NCBI RefSeq assembly: GCF_008831285.2
Contig: NC_045141.1
Coordinates: forward strand, 27,331,315 to 27,395,314
DNA from: Nymphaea colorata
Taxonomy: Eukaryota; Streptophyta; Magnoliopsida; Nymphaeales; Nymphaeaceae
Reading direction: 5' to 3'
Length of the DNA: 64,000 nucleotides
Shown: piece after piece, positions 36,902 to 51,981 of the stretch
Layout of the letters: every line of letters begins with the position of its first letter
Position numbering within the stretch: position 1 is the stretch's first letter
Notes under the pieces: model-generated
Told to the model about the DNA's origin: nothing
Databases searched by the model: none
What the model saw: the letters and a program-made list of their open reading frames with translations, nothing else
Made by a program: the position numbers and the translations under genes

Positions 36902-39900
36902 CGCTTCCCCTTCCTTCCCTTCTTCTCTCTCTCTCTGCGCTTACCTTTTCCGACGAAGAATCCGACGCGCTCCGCTGGGAACTGCAAAGCCCTAGCAGCG
37001 AATTACCCAATTGCCCCTGCCTCCTACGCCCTCAGGGACTTTAATCATCGAAAAAATTTCATTTTAAGGGAACTACTTTGGCATTAATTCCAGGGCGGCC
37101 TCGTATTGAATCTGAACGTACAGTCTGTTGACTCAAGTTTGCTGTAGACTGTCCCGAACGGGCCATTTATATATAATCACGGTAAAAGGACCGGTGCTTC
37201 ATTCGACTGCATGTAATCTGCAACTTTACAGTTTTTACTGAATTGAAGAAATGGTGGCTCTATCTGGCTGTTGTCAGCAAAAAAGAAAAAGAAAAAATAC
37301 AACTTGGTTCAAATCAACAAAGGATCGTACTTGTCACTTCATTGAATTAAAATGGAAAAAATGGGACTTCAAACGGAAATTTGTCCATCACTTATCCTCT
37401 TGAATTGCCTGGACAATGACACCCGAGTGACAGAGACAAACAAGCCAATATGTTTCGTGGTTGAAGCGTGCAAAAAGATCAGTAGTGGTGGCTCTTGAAA
37501 GCGTGAATTGTGATTAGTCCGCCCTCGTTCTGCGTGAAAGAACACTTTGAAAAAAAAAAACCTAGTTCATGCGTTGCAGGGGATGGTCTGCTTCTGCTTA
37601 TAAATCACAGGATCCAACGAAGAAAGTCGGCCTAAAGCTTGTAGTAGTAGTAGTAGTGTTTATGAATCCGGAGTGCGCGTCAATGAATCAGATGGAATGC
37701 CATGTTTAGGATAATATTTAATGAGTTCCAAACGTCGCAGCAACATCATCATACGCTAAAAGGAATATGCAGTTGGCTCTGGTGATCGAATCGTCGTCTC
37801 TTTTCTACTGCCAAGGCTGTACGTTTTGTACAAGTGCCCATTTTCCTGTCGTCGGTAGAAAAACAGAGAGCCAGAGTGACTCCAAATTCTCAGACGGAAC
37901 TGAATAAGTGGGTCAAAGCCACAATCTGAAAATGGGAATCCGTCAATATCAGCTAGTCTCGTAGTAGCCATTATCCTCACACAGGCGGTGTAACTCACTT
38001 AAGAGGTGCTTAACTTGCTGTCATCGACTTACCTTATGGAGGTTCTTTTCAGTGGGTGGTTTGCCAGATCAGATGAACTACTCCTACGTATTAGGCTTCG
38101 GTTGAGAGATGAAGAACGTCGCTCGCTCACCAATGTGCGCATTTGCCTTTTCAGAAAATAAGAAATCGGTAGGAAACATGGATCATGACTTGTATATAAG
38201 CATGACAGTTGACAGCAAAAGTATGCAGTCAGTACTGGACTAAGCTTCATGATCTGACCTTTTAAACTGCGTGAAAGTCGTAAAAGGGGCGTCCATGGCC
38301 TTCAACGTGATAAAATGTGTTTTGGTTGAAAGGATTGTGTAGTGTAAATACAATCTCTCTCAAATAGAACAGATTGAAGACAAAAAAAAAGGAAGAGGGT
38401 AGCAAAAGTGTTGACTGCCTACAATACCCTTTCACATGTGTCGTGAAAGTGAAAGCGAATGTGATGGAAAAGCTAAGGAAGAAAATGAGGGAACCAGTCC
38501 TCTTCACCGTTGAGGTGTTATCATCTCCGTAAACTCAATTCCATCTCCAACTTCTCCCGCGACCATTTTTGTTTTGCAGGTGTTTACTTTACTTATTTTT
38601 TTCAATCTGTGACATTGGGGTACGTGCCCACGTATCTCTGCAGTAAAATCGGTAGCCATCAACCGCCACCTTAAATGTAGAGTTTCGTATTATCAGCCAG
38701 GTCCATATGTACACCCTCTTAATTTTGGATAAGAAACGTAATCCAAGATGAAACAATCCATGACTTAAATTGCCATGTCATTAAGAACACTCAACGTCAA
38801 AGTTAATTGGACCTGCAAATTTGGGTTAATTGACAATTGAACCATCGATATAGGACCGCCGTATGAAAGCCTTTTAGTTAATTCCAGATTTTTAGGCAAT
38901 TGAACCGTCCACAGGGCAAATTGACAACTTCGTCCCTGACATTGGCACTTCTGTGACGACTTCATCTGCCTACATGTTATTTTAGCTAAGGTTAACATCA
39001 TATATAATCACAAAATTTGAATTCTAATTTTATATACGATCAAGTCGATGCATATCATTCCAATCTGGTATTGGACTCGAGTTGAGTTGTTGTTTAAGCT
39101 GCACAAAAAATCCGAATTTAGTCAGTGTTTGTGCGGATTTCTCTACCAGATCTAACTAAATAGATTTGAGATCAAACCTAAACAGATATATCCAATCCAT
39201 TTTAATCCCGAATAGGGTATGGTGCTTTTCTTGGTCCGCTTTTTCTTTGGAGTTAGGTTCGAGGTGAACACAGCTCATGTCGGGATCCAATGATGGGCTA
39301 TGAAATTTCAAGCCCGCCTGACCTTTGCATGTGGCTCTGCTGTATGAGACATGGCGCTAATGGTTCGTCACCTTGCATTAGACAAACACTTTTCCCCCCG
39401 GAAGCCTAGGGTTGCTCAAGGGAGGTGAGGGCTTTATCATCTTCTGTTTTACAAGATTCTAGTATGGTATCATTTTTGTTGTAAAAAATTACTCTGTGTC
39501 CGGACACCAATCACCCAAGGAAGATGGCGTAGTTGGGTTGGCCAAGCGGCATATAGCATGCATGTCACTCGCTTGATTCCCACGAGCGCTTGGCTCCTGT
39601 TTTAAGCATATGGCAGGCTCTACTTCAGCACCAATGCAACTCAGGACTCAGAGGCACCAATTACTGTGGCCGACTGTTCCACATCTGATCCATTTCCGTC
39701 TCCATGAAAGCGTGTTCAGTGATGGGCATTTACACCTAGATTAGCATTTCCAGGATCTGGTTACGTATATATGACTCACATGCCACCACCATATTTCCAA
39801 TGCTCCCTGAAAGAATTTCCAAGATCATCAAGAATACCAGGTAGAAGCAAGGGAACAAAAGAGCCAGCAGATTCTCCAAAGGTGTACTGCAGCACTCGAC

Positions 39901-41031
39901 CAATATAACCGGCTTCCTGTCAGCCTAAAGTTTCAGCAAGAATGACAGAAGAAAGTTCAGATTTGTAGCAAATGCAAGGGGTACACCTGTCACGCTCAAG
40001 TTTCAATCACCCAATTGACAGATTACACGTACACCATCTTCGAGGCCCTGGCTGTCAATAAAACCATCTCCTTTTCATCAGCTGGAGGCTGTTACACGTT
40101 AATTGCACAGATGCAACAGCGACAAAAATAAGTGTTCAACCAACGGCGGAGACAGAAAAAATTTCTAGAGAGACACTTATTCACAGATTTCTATTTTCAA
40201 ATGGGCATTATGTGTATAACACAACAAAAAACATAAAAATAAAGATAACGTTGCAGGACTGGTGTGGGGTGGCTCCGCCTGTGTGTCCAACCCTGAGGTG
40301 CTAGCATCTAGTCAAGCTGATCTTATAAAGAAGAGAAGTTATGAACTAGTATTGGATGAATAAAATTCTCTCTTTTTTCTCTTAATCATCCATTCCGTAA
40401 AAATGATTCAGAATCAACACTTGAGTGTCTGGCACCTACCCATTTCTCAAATAGAAAGTACTACAAACATTTATGAGACTAATCACAACAGATGACGGAA
40501 CCTCCTCCCGACTAACAAAGGCAGCGTCACTGCGTTAAAATCTGGAAGTCAAACATGAGGAGGTTACTGGTTCCATGAGATTGACAAAGTAATATTGTTT
40601 AACAAACCGAAAAAGAACATGTAAAAGCGCACCAATTTCCAAGCTTCCCAGCCAGTAATAAAACAATAACATGTTTCATTTGCTAGTCAACTTGGAGCCA
40701 TGCCTATAACTTGATAAAAAAGTGCCTCATAGAGTAGGTTGCAGATCGATTTGACTGAGAACATTCAATCGGTTTAGTGGTCAGCTTCCATGTGACTGAG
40801 GGAATTAAGCAGCGATGTTGTTGCACCTTTAAGTACAAAAAAACCACATCTCTTGATACGACAACAGAACTTTGTAATAATCAATATATGTCCAAAATCA
40901 TGTACCAAGCATCACGAGTCTGGAGTGTGGGGATCAACAACCACACAAAAATAGAGCAGCTCGTCTGAGCTAAAAATTGAGAACTCCAAAAATAGGTAGA
41001 GAGATTTTTAAAATCTGATCTCGACAGGCGA
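36902..41031. other. Intergenic region
   Basis: About 4.1 kb. The first 150 bases are the leader of the membrane-protein gene; the last few hundred are probably ADK 3' UTR. A (GTA)n tract lies near 37640-37657. Open frames near 37756-38507 and 38765-39001 on the minus strand are not recognisable. I see no supported gene. Confidence 0.45.
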
Positions 41032-44266
<3,235 letters not shown>

Positions 44267-44551
44267 TTATAGAGGTGGAGCAGGAAGTTCCGACAAAAAC
44301 CCTACTCCAAACCACCGGCAAAATTAAGTAGAGCCCTTTCCCGAGTGCATTTTGCTCGTTTCAGGCGAGCCACCCGCCGGTGAAAAATAGGAGATTGGAC
44401 ACCTCGAATTGTTTGAAAAATAAGACAGGTGCTCATTGTTCGACATTTTGCAAAAAGGGTCTTCCGTGGTTTTCTCTTAACTGGTTGCATACTTGAAATA
44501 TTTGGGTTCAGGGCGTCCGGTGGAATTGGAATGATGACCAAACTCTATGGC

Positions 44552-44582
44552 CATGAACATGAACATGAACATGAACATGAAA
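44552..44582. repeat. (CATGAA)5 hexamer repeat
   Basis: About five tandem CATGAA units, coding His-Glu repeats in one plus-strand frame. This is a simple sequence repeat and does not look like a gene. Confidence 0.9.
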
Positions 44583-47145
44583 AAAGGATGATCCCTAGTT
44601 GTGATACTGATAACAGCACCACCATTGTGAGAGAGCTAGAGGATCTTTGCTTGGATGCGATATTGTAAAACCCACCCTGCTGTATCTGAAACGGGCTTCA
44701 ATTTGGAACTCACGATCTACCACAGTTCAAAACGGCTACAAGTATCGAAGATTGAATTTATTAGATCTGTTTGAGTTTGACGGTTTGGATTGTAACCAGG
44801 TTGGATTCAAATAGAATCGTCCCTTGTTAAGCCTTTTGTTTTTCAATAAACACGAACTTGAGCCGATTTTCATCAGTTTTAGGCAAGTTATGAAGCCATG
44901 CCCGAGCTAAATCCACCTATTTTTTTCTTTCTTGGAAAATCACAATTAATGCTTTGAGGTATGTTTGGAATGGATGGATGCCCAAAAATAAAACGGTGTT
45001 TTGGAGGCAAAACGGCATTCGTTTTCGGCATCACAGGTGGACTGAAAACTTTTATGAAAATGCAGCTTTTACGCCTGGCAGGCAAGGCAGGTTTGTCATT
45101 CCAAAACCAGCTTTGGCATAGGCTTAAATTTGTGAGCATGGATGGTGTGGGTGCCGGTCAAGCATGAATATGTTCGCGTTAGAGAACTGGGGAATGTAGG
45201 TTGGTTATTGAAATCGGATATTAGTAAGAGTTGGTCTTAATCAGGTTGGAGTTTGTTTCAAGTTTTCATATGCTTTCTACATGGGATATACACGCATATG
45301 TCTTAAACTCCACAAGTATGCACTTTGTAGGTTGGGTTGGGTTGGGTAAGACCAATGGCTCGACTCGACACACTCACACTCCCAAAGCATCGCCATGAAA
45401 AAAATGTAAGAGTGGCAGTATTTAGATTCGAGCTAAGGTTTACGTCTCAAGACCTTTCGCAACTCTCCACTTATGACTGCCAGCTTCTTGTATGTGTAAC
45501 AACCTGATGAGGGTTGTAGAGATCAGATGTATCATCACCCCATCCCCATCTACTTGGCGGCAAATTGATTTGATTGACTAGTAGATACAGCGATGCCATG
45601 TCTCATAATACACTATTCATTGTTTCATGTCTCATACATACAGTGAATGAGATGCTGCTTTAGACCTCAAGTGCCCCCTTCCTCGTGACTTGGAGGGTTG
45701 ACCCACAGATGTTTATAATAAGTGAAGTCCCTGATCAACTGAAAACTTCTGATTCTCTGCCATTAATGAACCAGTAGTGATGGGATTAAATGAAAGAAAG
45801 ATCTTCTTGTCTTTTAAACTGCTGCTAGTCCCACAGCGACTCTCACGATCCAAACACGAGTCTGTGTCTGTTGTGCGTGTGTATTCGCATGTGTGCGTGC
45901 CTTTAAAAGAAATTACCCTAATGACATATTAATATGATATGAGAATTGACTTTAACAGTTGGCACTTATGAATTTATTAACAAAATTAAAGATTTAACCA
46001 AAAAGTTATTCACTGTAACTATAAGATGTTATATATTAGGAATGAAAGATAGACACCAACTTAAAACAATGAAGATAAGTCGTCGTCGCCTTTCTAGCCT
46101 TGGCCATATCAACGGGCCTAGCTTTCGGAGACCAAGTTTGCAGTGAAATATTATAGAATTGTCGATGTACGTGATGAGGAACACGTGAACAACACCATAG
46201 GTTCGAAGCTGAAGAAAAGATCCTAAAATTGTGCTGTATAGTATACACCCAAAATATAGGAAAAGGCAAAGAGCATGAATCAAGTTGAATTGATCAAGTA
46301 TGAAAGCTTTAAAGCTAAACAAGAGGGGATATTAAGTTATCATAAAAAATGACACCGTAATACTGGAATGAAGACGCGGCTTGTTTCTAAAGCTATGTAT
46401 GACTAAAACTGAGCTTCTAGCCATTAAAGCGCAGGACCCGATCAGTTTCTGTGGGGAGAGGGGTTAGTGCTCAACTCCGGTAGCAGATCTGAGATCCCCT
46501 CGTCTTGTCCAAAGCGCAGCCACATAATTCTATCGACGCCCCTCCTCGGCGTTTGACATGGCTCTGATATATATGGAATAATTAAGTGCCACGAGAAGAA
46601 TCGTCGATCATTTGATTTCGGAAACCAAAGTTTTGGGTTTCTCTAGCCGTTTAAAGATATGGTTAATTTTCCAGGTTCAAAATCCAACTTATTTGGATGA
46701 ACGTATAGGATTTGATGATGTGTAGTACGCGTAAACCGATGATACAAAACTTGTCAAGTTTTGATGAGAAAAAAATCCAAAAGCTCATTATGTTCGTGTG
46801 TGTAACCTGCACTGCGCACATTATGTTACACAACTTAAAACAAGATGAACATAGAAATTTAGTTTTTAGGCAATTGCGTTTGCGTCTCGAGGTTCCAGCT
46901 TCCTTCATTTTCAATACAAAACAAAATTAGGTCGTATAAACTTGGAAGGATAAGTCATTGCTAGGTAGGTAGTAAGAAGAGTAAACACCGGTCGAGAAAA
47001 GTCTCATTAACATGTTAGGGTTTGGTGAGATGGTGACGGGTACTGTTTTGTATCAATAACTAGCGAAGGAACCAAGATGCCAGCATATTCTCGCTTCCAC
47101 TGGTGGGCAGGAGAGGAGGAAGAATAGAAAACGTAAGAACTAGAA

Positions 47146-47199
47146 AAGGCATATGGGAAAGAAAGTTGTTTTAAGGCATATGGGAAAGAAAGTTGTTTT
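47146..47199. repeat. 27-bp perfect tandem duplication
   Basis: AAGGCATATGGGAAAGAAAG plus seven more bases is duplicated exactly at 47146-47172 and 47173-47199. The perfect match suggests a recent slippage event. Confidence 0.95.
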
Positions 47200-47690
47200 C
47201 CTCTCTCTGTCACTCTCCTCTTTTCAATTTCATGTTGAAGGAAAGTCACAAAGCACTACTAAATTAAAGTGGAAAATGTGCAGCAGTGGTTTCGATGAAA
47301 GAATATGAATTCTGGAAGCCTAGCTTATAATTCTGCATATCTTTTGACAGTACTGTGTGCAACCATCTCTTTCTCCCACCCTCTCTCACATCTGGATGTC
47401 CATTAATGCTTTATGCACTGCCAAAAGGCTCATGGACACGAGTCTATTTAACCGAAAGAAGTCGGAGAGATGTGCCCCATTGTTTTTGCTTCTCTAGCTT
47501 AAACAGCATGAAAATAACAAATAATTACCGAATCTGTTTTTGCCTTTTAGCCTATGGTCAACATATGTATACCTAATTTCCAATATTAGACAAGATAAAA
47601 GACACCAGCAGCTAGTGATTGAGCAAACAAAAATTCTACAAGCACCAGCAGCTCTGATTGTCTGAGAGGATGGATCTACTGGGAATCACT

Positions 47691-47710
47691 CACACACACA
47701 CACACACACA
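47691..47710. repeat. (CA)n microsatellite
   Basis: A CA run of about 20 bases just beyond the probable PAL poly(A) signal. Confidence 0.85.
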
Positions 47711-47750
47711 GAGATAGAGCATTCGTTCTACATATGTATCAAATCTTCCG

Positions 47751-47756
47751 TTTATT
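47751..47756 (-). terminator. Possible PAL polyadenylation signal
   Basis: AATAAA on the minus strand, about 245 bases past the PAL stop codon in an AT-rich stretch. Position and sequence fit a near-upstream element; no cleavage site is demonstrated. Confidence 0.4.
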
Positions 47757-48001
47757 GAATATATATGTGTATAGAAAAACTTCCACTTTTGCAGTGATTA
47801 CAATATATCAACCTTAGTACCTTACTGCAGAAAACAAATTTACACATTTTTCATATGTAAACTTTCAAAGGACAATACCAGCTTAATTTACGTCCTCTAC
47901 CAAAGTGGAAAAAACAGGTTTCTGATTGACAAAGAACAAAGAGACGAACTCCAGCAATAATTAAGGAAGAAGAATCGAGTAATGAGTCATGGAAATTCCC
48001 T

Positions 48002-50155
48002 TTAGCAGATTGGCAGTGGGCAGCCGTTCCAACCCTTTAAGCACTCCAACAAGGGATCCACAATTTTCCACTCGCCCATGGCCCTGAAGACCTTATCAAA
48101 GTCCTCGCCTGGAGACCGGGCTTTCTCTCCGGTGAGGATTCCGGTGCTAAGCTCCTCCCTCACGAACTTGTACAAAGGATACGACCTGCAGTCCTTAATC
48201 CTGTTTGGGATTCCTGCGCTCCCGCTTTCCAGCGATCTTCTGACGTTCTCCACCTCTTTAGGCAGGTGGGCCTTGAGCTCCTCCTCAAACTCGGCAATCC
48301 TCTGGAAGATGGAGGTGCAGGCGTCCTTCTCCTTCTCTCCATTGTTCAGAGCGTGCTCGACGATCACCTGCCTGAGCTTCTGCATGAGAGGGTAGGTCGC
48401 ACTGCATGGGTCATCTATGTATGCGAAGACGTACTCCCTCTCCACCACCTTCAGCAAATCCTTCTCGCAGAACCTAGAGGGAAGGAGCTCCCCGTTGACG
48501 CCGATGGTGAGAGTGCGTTTGGCCGATTGGCTGACGACCGTCTTCACCACATGCCTCAAGTTCTCCTCTGCGTGTCTCAGATCGATCGCTTGGCAGAGCG
48601 CGACGATGTAGGTGGAAGACATGAGCTTCAGTATCTCTACTGCTTCTGCCGTCTTCCTTGAAGATATAAGGCCTAGAGAGTTCACGTCCTGGTTGTGTTG
48701 TTCTGCGCTTTGGACGTGGTTGGTAACGGGGTTGGCGAGGAATTGGAGCTCGGAGCAGTATGAGGCCATGGCTATCTCTGCACCCTTGAACCCGTAGTCC
48801 AGGCTGGGGTTGGAGCCGCCGCTAAGGTTCGAGGGCAGGCCGTTGTTGTAGAAGTCGTTGACGAGCTCGGAGAATTGCGCGAACAGGAGCTTGCCGATGG
48901 CTGCCAGGGCCAGCCTCGCGTTGTCCATGGACACGCCGATTGGGGTGCCCTGGAAGTTGCCGCCATGGAGGCACTTGTTCCTCGAGACGTCGATCAATGG
49001 GTTGTCATTGACGGAGTTGATCTCCCTCTGGATGGACTGGGTTGCAGCTCTGATGACCTCAATTTGAGGGCCCAGCCACTGCGGGGACGTCCTGAGTGCG
49101 TACCTGTCCTGCTTCGGCTTCTGCAGAGGGTCCATCTCGTGCAGCCTGGCTGCCTCCTTCATGTAAGAACTGCCCTCAAGCACGTGTTCCATGATGGCTG
49201 CAGCCTCGATCTGCCCCGGGTGGTGCTTCAACTTGTGGGTCAGGTGGTCCGTGAACTCGGGCTTGCCGTTCATCACCTCGCAAAACACTGCAGAGAGAAC
49301 CTCGGAGAGGAGCGCCAGTATGTTGGCGTCAAAGAGAACGGTTGAAGCCAAGGCCGAGCCCACTGCCGTGCCGTTCACAAGCGCCAGCCCCTCCTTGGGC
49401 CCCAGCTCGAAGAAGCCGCTGGGGATGTGGGCGAGCTTGAACGCCTCGGCCGCGTCCAGAACCTCGCCCTTTGGTCCGACCGCCTTAGAGTTCGGTCGTC
49501 CTGTGAGCAGCCCAGCGATGTAGGACAAGGGCACGAGGTCCCCGGAGGCGGTGATGGTTCCCCGGAGCGGAAGGCATGGGGTCACACCGTGGTTCAGTAG
49601 CCGAGCGATGGCTTCAAGGATTTCAAAGCGGATGCCGGAGTATCCCTGGAGAAGAGTGTTGGCCCGGACGAGCATGGCAGCACGGGACGTTGAGCGGGGG
49701 AGGGTGCAGCCGTCTTCGGGGCCACAGCCGAAGATGCCCGCGTTGAGGAACCTGATCAGCTCCCTCTGCAGGGCCCCTCCTTGCTTGGTGCGCCGGTGGG
49801 ACGTCGCCCCAAACCCGGTGGTGACGCCGTAACTGTCCGTCCCCTTGTTCATGCTCTCGACAATCCACTCGCAGCTCGAGTTGACGCGCGCCCGAGCCGA
49901 CTCGGATAGCTCAACCTTCACGTCGAGCTCCTTCCGGGCGACGCTCGTCACCTGGGCGATGGTGAGCGTCTCCCCTTGGAGCCTCACTGTGGGGTTCCTG
50001 AACTCCTCCACCATCTTCTTCACCTGGTCGAGGTGGCTGCCCTTGAGGGACTCGGCAGCAGCACCCCAGTTCAAGGGGTCCTTCGCACACTTGGCATCGT
50101 TATGGTGGAACAACCCATTGCCGTTCTCACAGATCGTCTTCCCTGCAAACTCCAT
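48002..50155 (-). CDS. PAL: Phenylalanine ammonia-lyase, uninterrupted gene
   Basis: One open frame of 717 residues, full PAL length. The enzyme deaminates L-phenylalanine to trans-cinnamate, the entry step of the phenylpropanoid pathway, as a cytosolic tetramer. Seen: [15 protein letters not shown] with catalytic Y109, the MIO-forming triad A203-S204-G205 in [59 protein letters not shown], and the tail [11 protein letters not shown]136-L137 in RFLNAGIFG is the PAL pair; tyrosine-using enzymes have His-Leu, so TAL activity should be low. Most angiosperm PAL genes carry one intron near the codon here numbered R131; this copy reads straight through. The 5' half is very GC-rich. No lesion is seen. 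Confidence 0.98.
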   Translation of the reverse strand: MEFAGKTICENGNGLFHHNDAKCAKDPLNWGAAAESLKGSHLDQVKKMVEEFRNPTVRLQGETLTIAQVTSVARKELDVKVELSESARARVNSSCEWIVESMNKGTDSYGVTTGFGATSHRRTKQGGALQRELIRFLNAGIFGCGPEDGCTLPRSTSRAAMLVRANTLLQGYSGIRFEILEAIARLLNHGVTPCLPLRGTITASGDLVPLSYIAGLLTGRPNSKAVGPKGEVLDAAEAFKLAHIPSGFFELGPKEGLALVNGTAVGSALASTVLFDANILALLSEVLSAVFCEVMNGKPEFTDHLTHKLKHHPGQIEAAAIMEHVLEGSSYMKEAARLHEMDPLQKPKQDRYALRTSPQWLGPQIEVIRAATQSIQREINSVNDNPLIDVSRNKCLHGGNFQGTPIGVSMDNARLALAAIGKLLFAQFSELVNDFYNNGLPSNLSGGSNPSLDYGFKGAEIAMASYCSELQFLANPVTNHVQSAEQHNQDVNSLGLISSRKTAEAVEILKLMSSTYIVALCQAIDLRHAEENLRHVVKTVVSQSAKRTLTIGVNGELLPSRFCEKDLLKVVEREYVFAYIDDPCSATYPLMQKLRQVIVEHALNNGEKEKDACTSIFQRIAEFEEELKAHLPKEVENVRRSLESGSAGIPNRIKDCRSYPLYKFVREELSTGILTGEKARSPGEDFDKVFRAMGEWKIVDPLLECLKGWNGCPLPIC

Positions 50156-50359
50156 TCCTGAATTAAGAAAGTGGGTAGAGAGCTAGCTAGAGACACTTGA
50201 GGGAAACGCACAAAGACAGAGTGTTGGGGAGGGGGGAGTGAGAGTGGAGAAGAAGAAATTGGAGTTGTTGCAGAGGAAGGGATCGGAGAGGGGCGGGCAA
50301 TGAGGAAATCGATTGTGTGCGTCTGGATTTCCTGGTTTCGGCGGCCATCGCCCGTGGGC

Positions 50360-50366
50360 TTAAATA
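50360..50366 (-). promoter_or_regulatory. TATA box of PAL
   Basis: CTATTTAAG on the minus strand, about 205 bases upstream of the PAL start codon, with G-box and AC-like motifs just upstream. This implies a 5' UTR of roughly 170 bases. Confidence 0.6.
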
Positions 50367-50383
50367 GGCAAGTGATGGGCAGC

Positions 50384-50400
50384 CACGTGGGAGTTGGTGG
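50384..50400 (-). promoter_or_regulatory. G-box plus AC-like element in the PAL promoter
   Basis: The minus strand reads CCACCAACTCCCACGTGG. CACGTG (50384-50389) is a bZIP/bHLH G-box. The adjoining CCACCAACTCC resembles the AC/P-box bound by R2R3-MYB factors of phenylpropanoid genes. They sit 20-40 bases upstream of the TATA box. Paired sites of this kind are known from PAL and CHS promoters; activity here is inferred. Another CACCAACCC lies at 51617-51625. Confidence 0.55.
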
Positions 50401-50639
50401 AAATCTCAGCAGTCAGAAAGGGAGGTCGTTTCTCCACTCAGAATCCGACACGTATACTAAACGACGGGTCAATGGCAAAGAAAAGATGAGAGAGTTTGAA
50501 AGGGCGAGGGGGTTGGTGGATGGATGTAGTAAATCAATAAAGTATTTCAAATTACACCGCACTGCACCAATCGTTATCATTTTTCAAGACGATGCCGCTT
50601 CTCTTTCTAAATCTTTAAGGCTTCCTTCCTTCCTTGATA

Positions 50640-50670
50640 GTTCAAGTTCAAGTTCAAGTTCAAGTTCAAG
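50640..50670. repeat. (TTCAAG)5 hexamer repeat
   Basis: Five tandem TTCAAG units in the PAL upstream region, about 490 bases from the start codon. Confidence 0.9.
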
Positions 50671-51873
50671 TACTGAAAAGGAATAATTGAATTTAAAGAA
50701 TGGTTGAACTATTAAATTTGACCGCCAGCCAGAAGGGGAAGGGGAAGGGGGAAAGCACGGGGAAGCTGGGGGCAGCCAAGAATTCAACCCTGCAATGCAT
50801 CCATCAGGATGACGTCAATTCTATTTGCCCGTTCAAAAACTCGCTTCTTTTTAAATAATCTTCCGACCCATTTCTCCCGCTTGCGGAAAATTAAGTTTGA
50901 ATCCCAGCAATACTTGAAATCCTGTTCCAGATTGCGGTTGTTTAGATTCTGAAAGGGAAAAAAAAAAAAAAAAATTACACGCTCAGCTAAACATGTTTAC
51001 TAATGGAAAATTTTATCCTAATGGTGGTCGCGTCGGATTGTCTGAAGCCATTGGTGAAGTAAAAACGGAAAAATCGACTGGAATCTGTCTGAGTCGGTCG
51101 AACGGTGTGATAAGGACTCCAAATAATGGTTTTTGGCAACTCGTCAAACCTCATGTACGTTTGTGTGTGTATGAATAACAAATTATAATTTTTATTAATC
51201 TTATGAACATGACTTTCTTTTTTATGCATTTTCTAACGAATGTCCATTAATCTTGAGCGTTTAATGAAAAAAAGATCATTCAACTCGTTCTCAAAGAGAC
51301 GACATGTTGTTAAATAAAAAAAAAAAAAGAAACCCTTATGAAACAATCTAACCTATTATAGTGAAAAGAGAGAAAAACAGAGAGGGAGAAGAAAGGTGCA
51401 TGGTATTGACTTAACAGCCACAGGGGTCGTCGTCACCACCAACCTCTGAAGTGGTGGTTGGTGAGGGCATGGCCAATTCCGAGCTGCCCAGCAATGGCGA
51501 TCTTTTTGTTTTTTTGGAGAAAAACATGGGTGGACGGGTATCGACAGCAGCATTATGTATGCACGCATCTCAACCAAACAGCTTCATGCGGAGTTTGGTG
51601 ATGATTTACATGGTTTCACCAACCCACCCAATCAGCCTGCTTCCTTCTTCCTGCCCTTTGGTAGGCCGCTAATTGATGAAAAGTGAGGGAAGAGACAGCC
51701 AAGCCATCATGAGCCGCAAGGTCCCCTGCCAAAAATAAAATACAGGATTTTGGTGGGTTCCACTTCCACAGTGCCAATTATTAACAAAGTATTTACGTAT
51801 TTTAATAGGAGCAGTGTTACGCTTAACTGCTCCTCTTGTCGGAAGGTCACTCTCATACAGTTTTCACCTCATT

Positions 51874-51981
51874 AATTCCTGGCCTCCACGGAGACAAATA
51901 AAATTAAAAATGAAATGAAAATAAAAAATAAAAAATTCCTAGCCTCCGTGGAATCAAATAAATTAAAAAATGAAACTAAAA
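51874..51981. repeat. Diverged 60-bp tandem duplication
   Basis: Two copies begin AATTCCT(G/A)GCCTCC at 51874 and 51934, each followed by an A-rich stretch with AAATGAAA. They differ at several bases. Confidence 0.75.

Noticed and set aside
39451-39475. TATGGTATCA resembling a second tRNA-Met primer site
   Set aside because: Only the first eight bases fit (TGGTATCATTTT rather than TGGTATCAGAGC), and no LTR edge or paired repeat is visible next to it.
39530-39600. Possible tRNA-like stretch (GGTTGGCCAAGCGGCA ... CTTGATTCCCACGAG)
   Set aside because: The D-arm-like part is suggestive, but I could not pair an acceptor stem, and the T-loop lacks the GGTTCGAATCC form.
44940-45170. Possible MITE near TTTGGAATGGATGGATG
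   Set aside because: I could not find matching terminal inverted repeats or a target duplication.
48078-50186. Long plus-strand open frames opposite PAL
   Set aside because: They are shadows of the GC-rich PAL coding strand; no motif or separate promoter supports them.
50885-50920. GTTTGAATCCC resembling a tRNA T-loop
   Set aside because: No matching acceptor, D or anticodon arms are found upstream within 90 bases.
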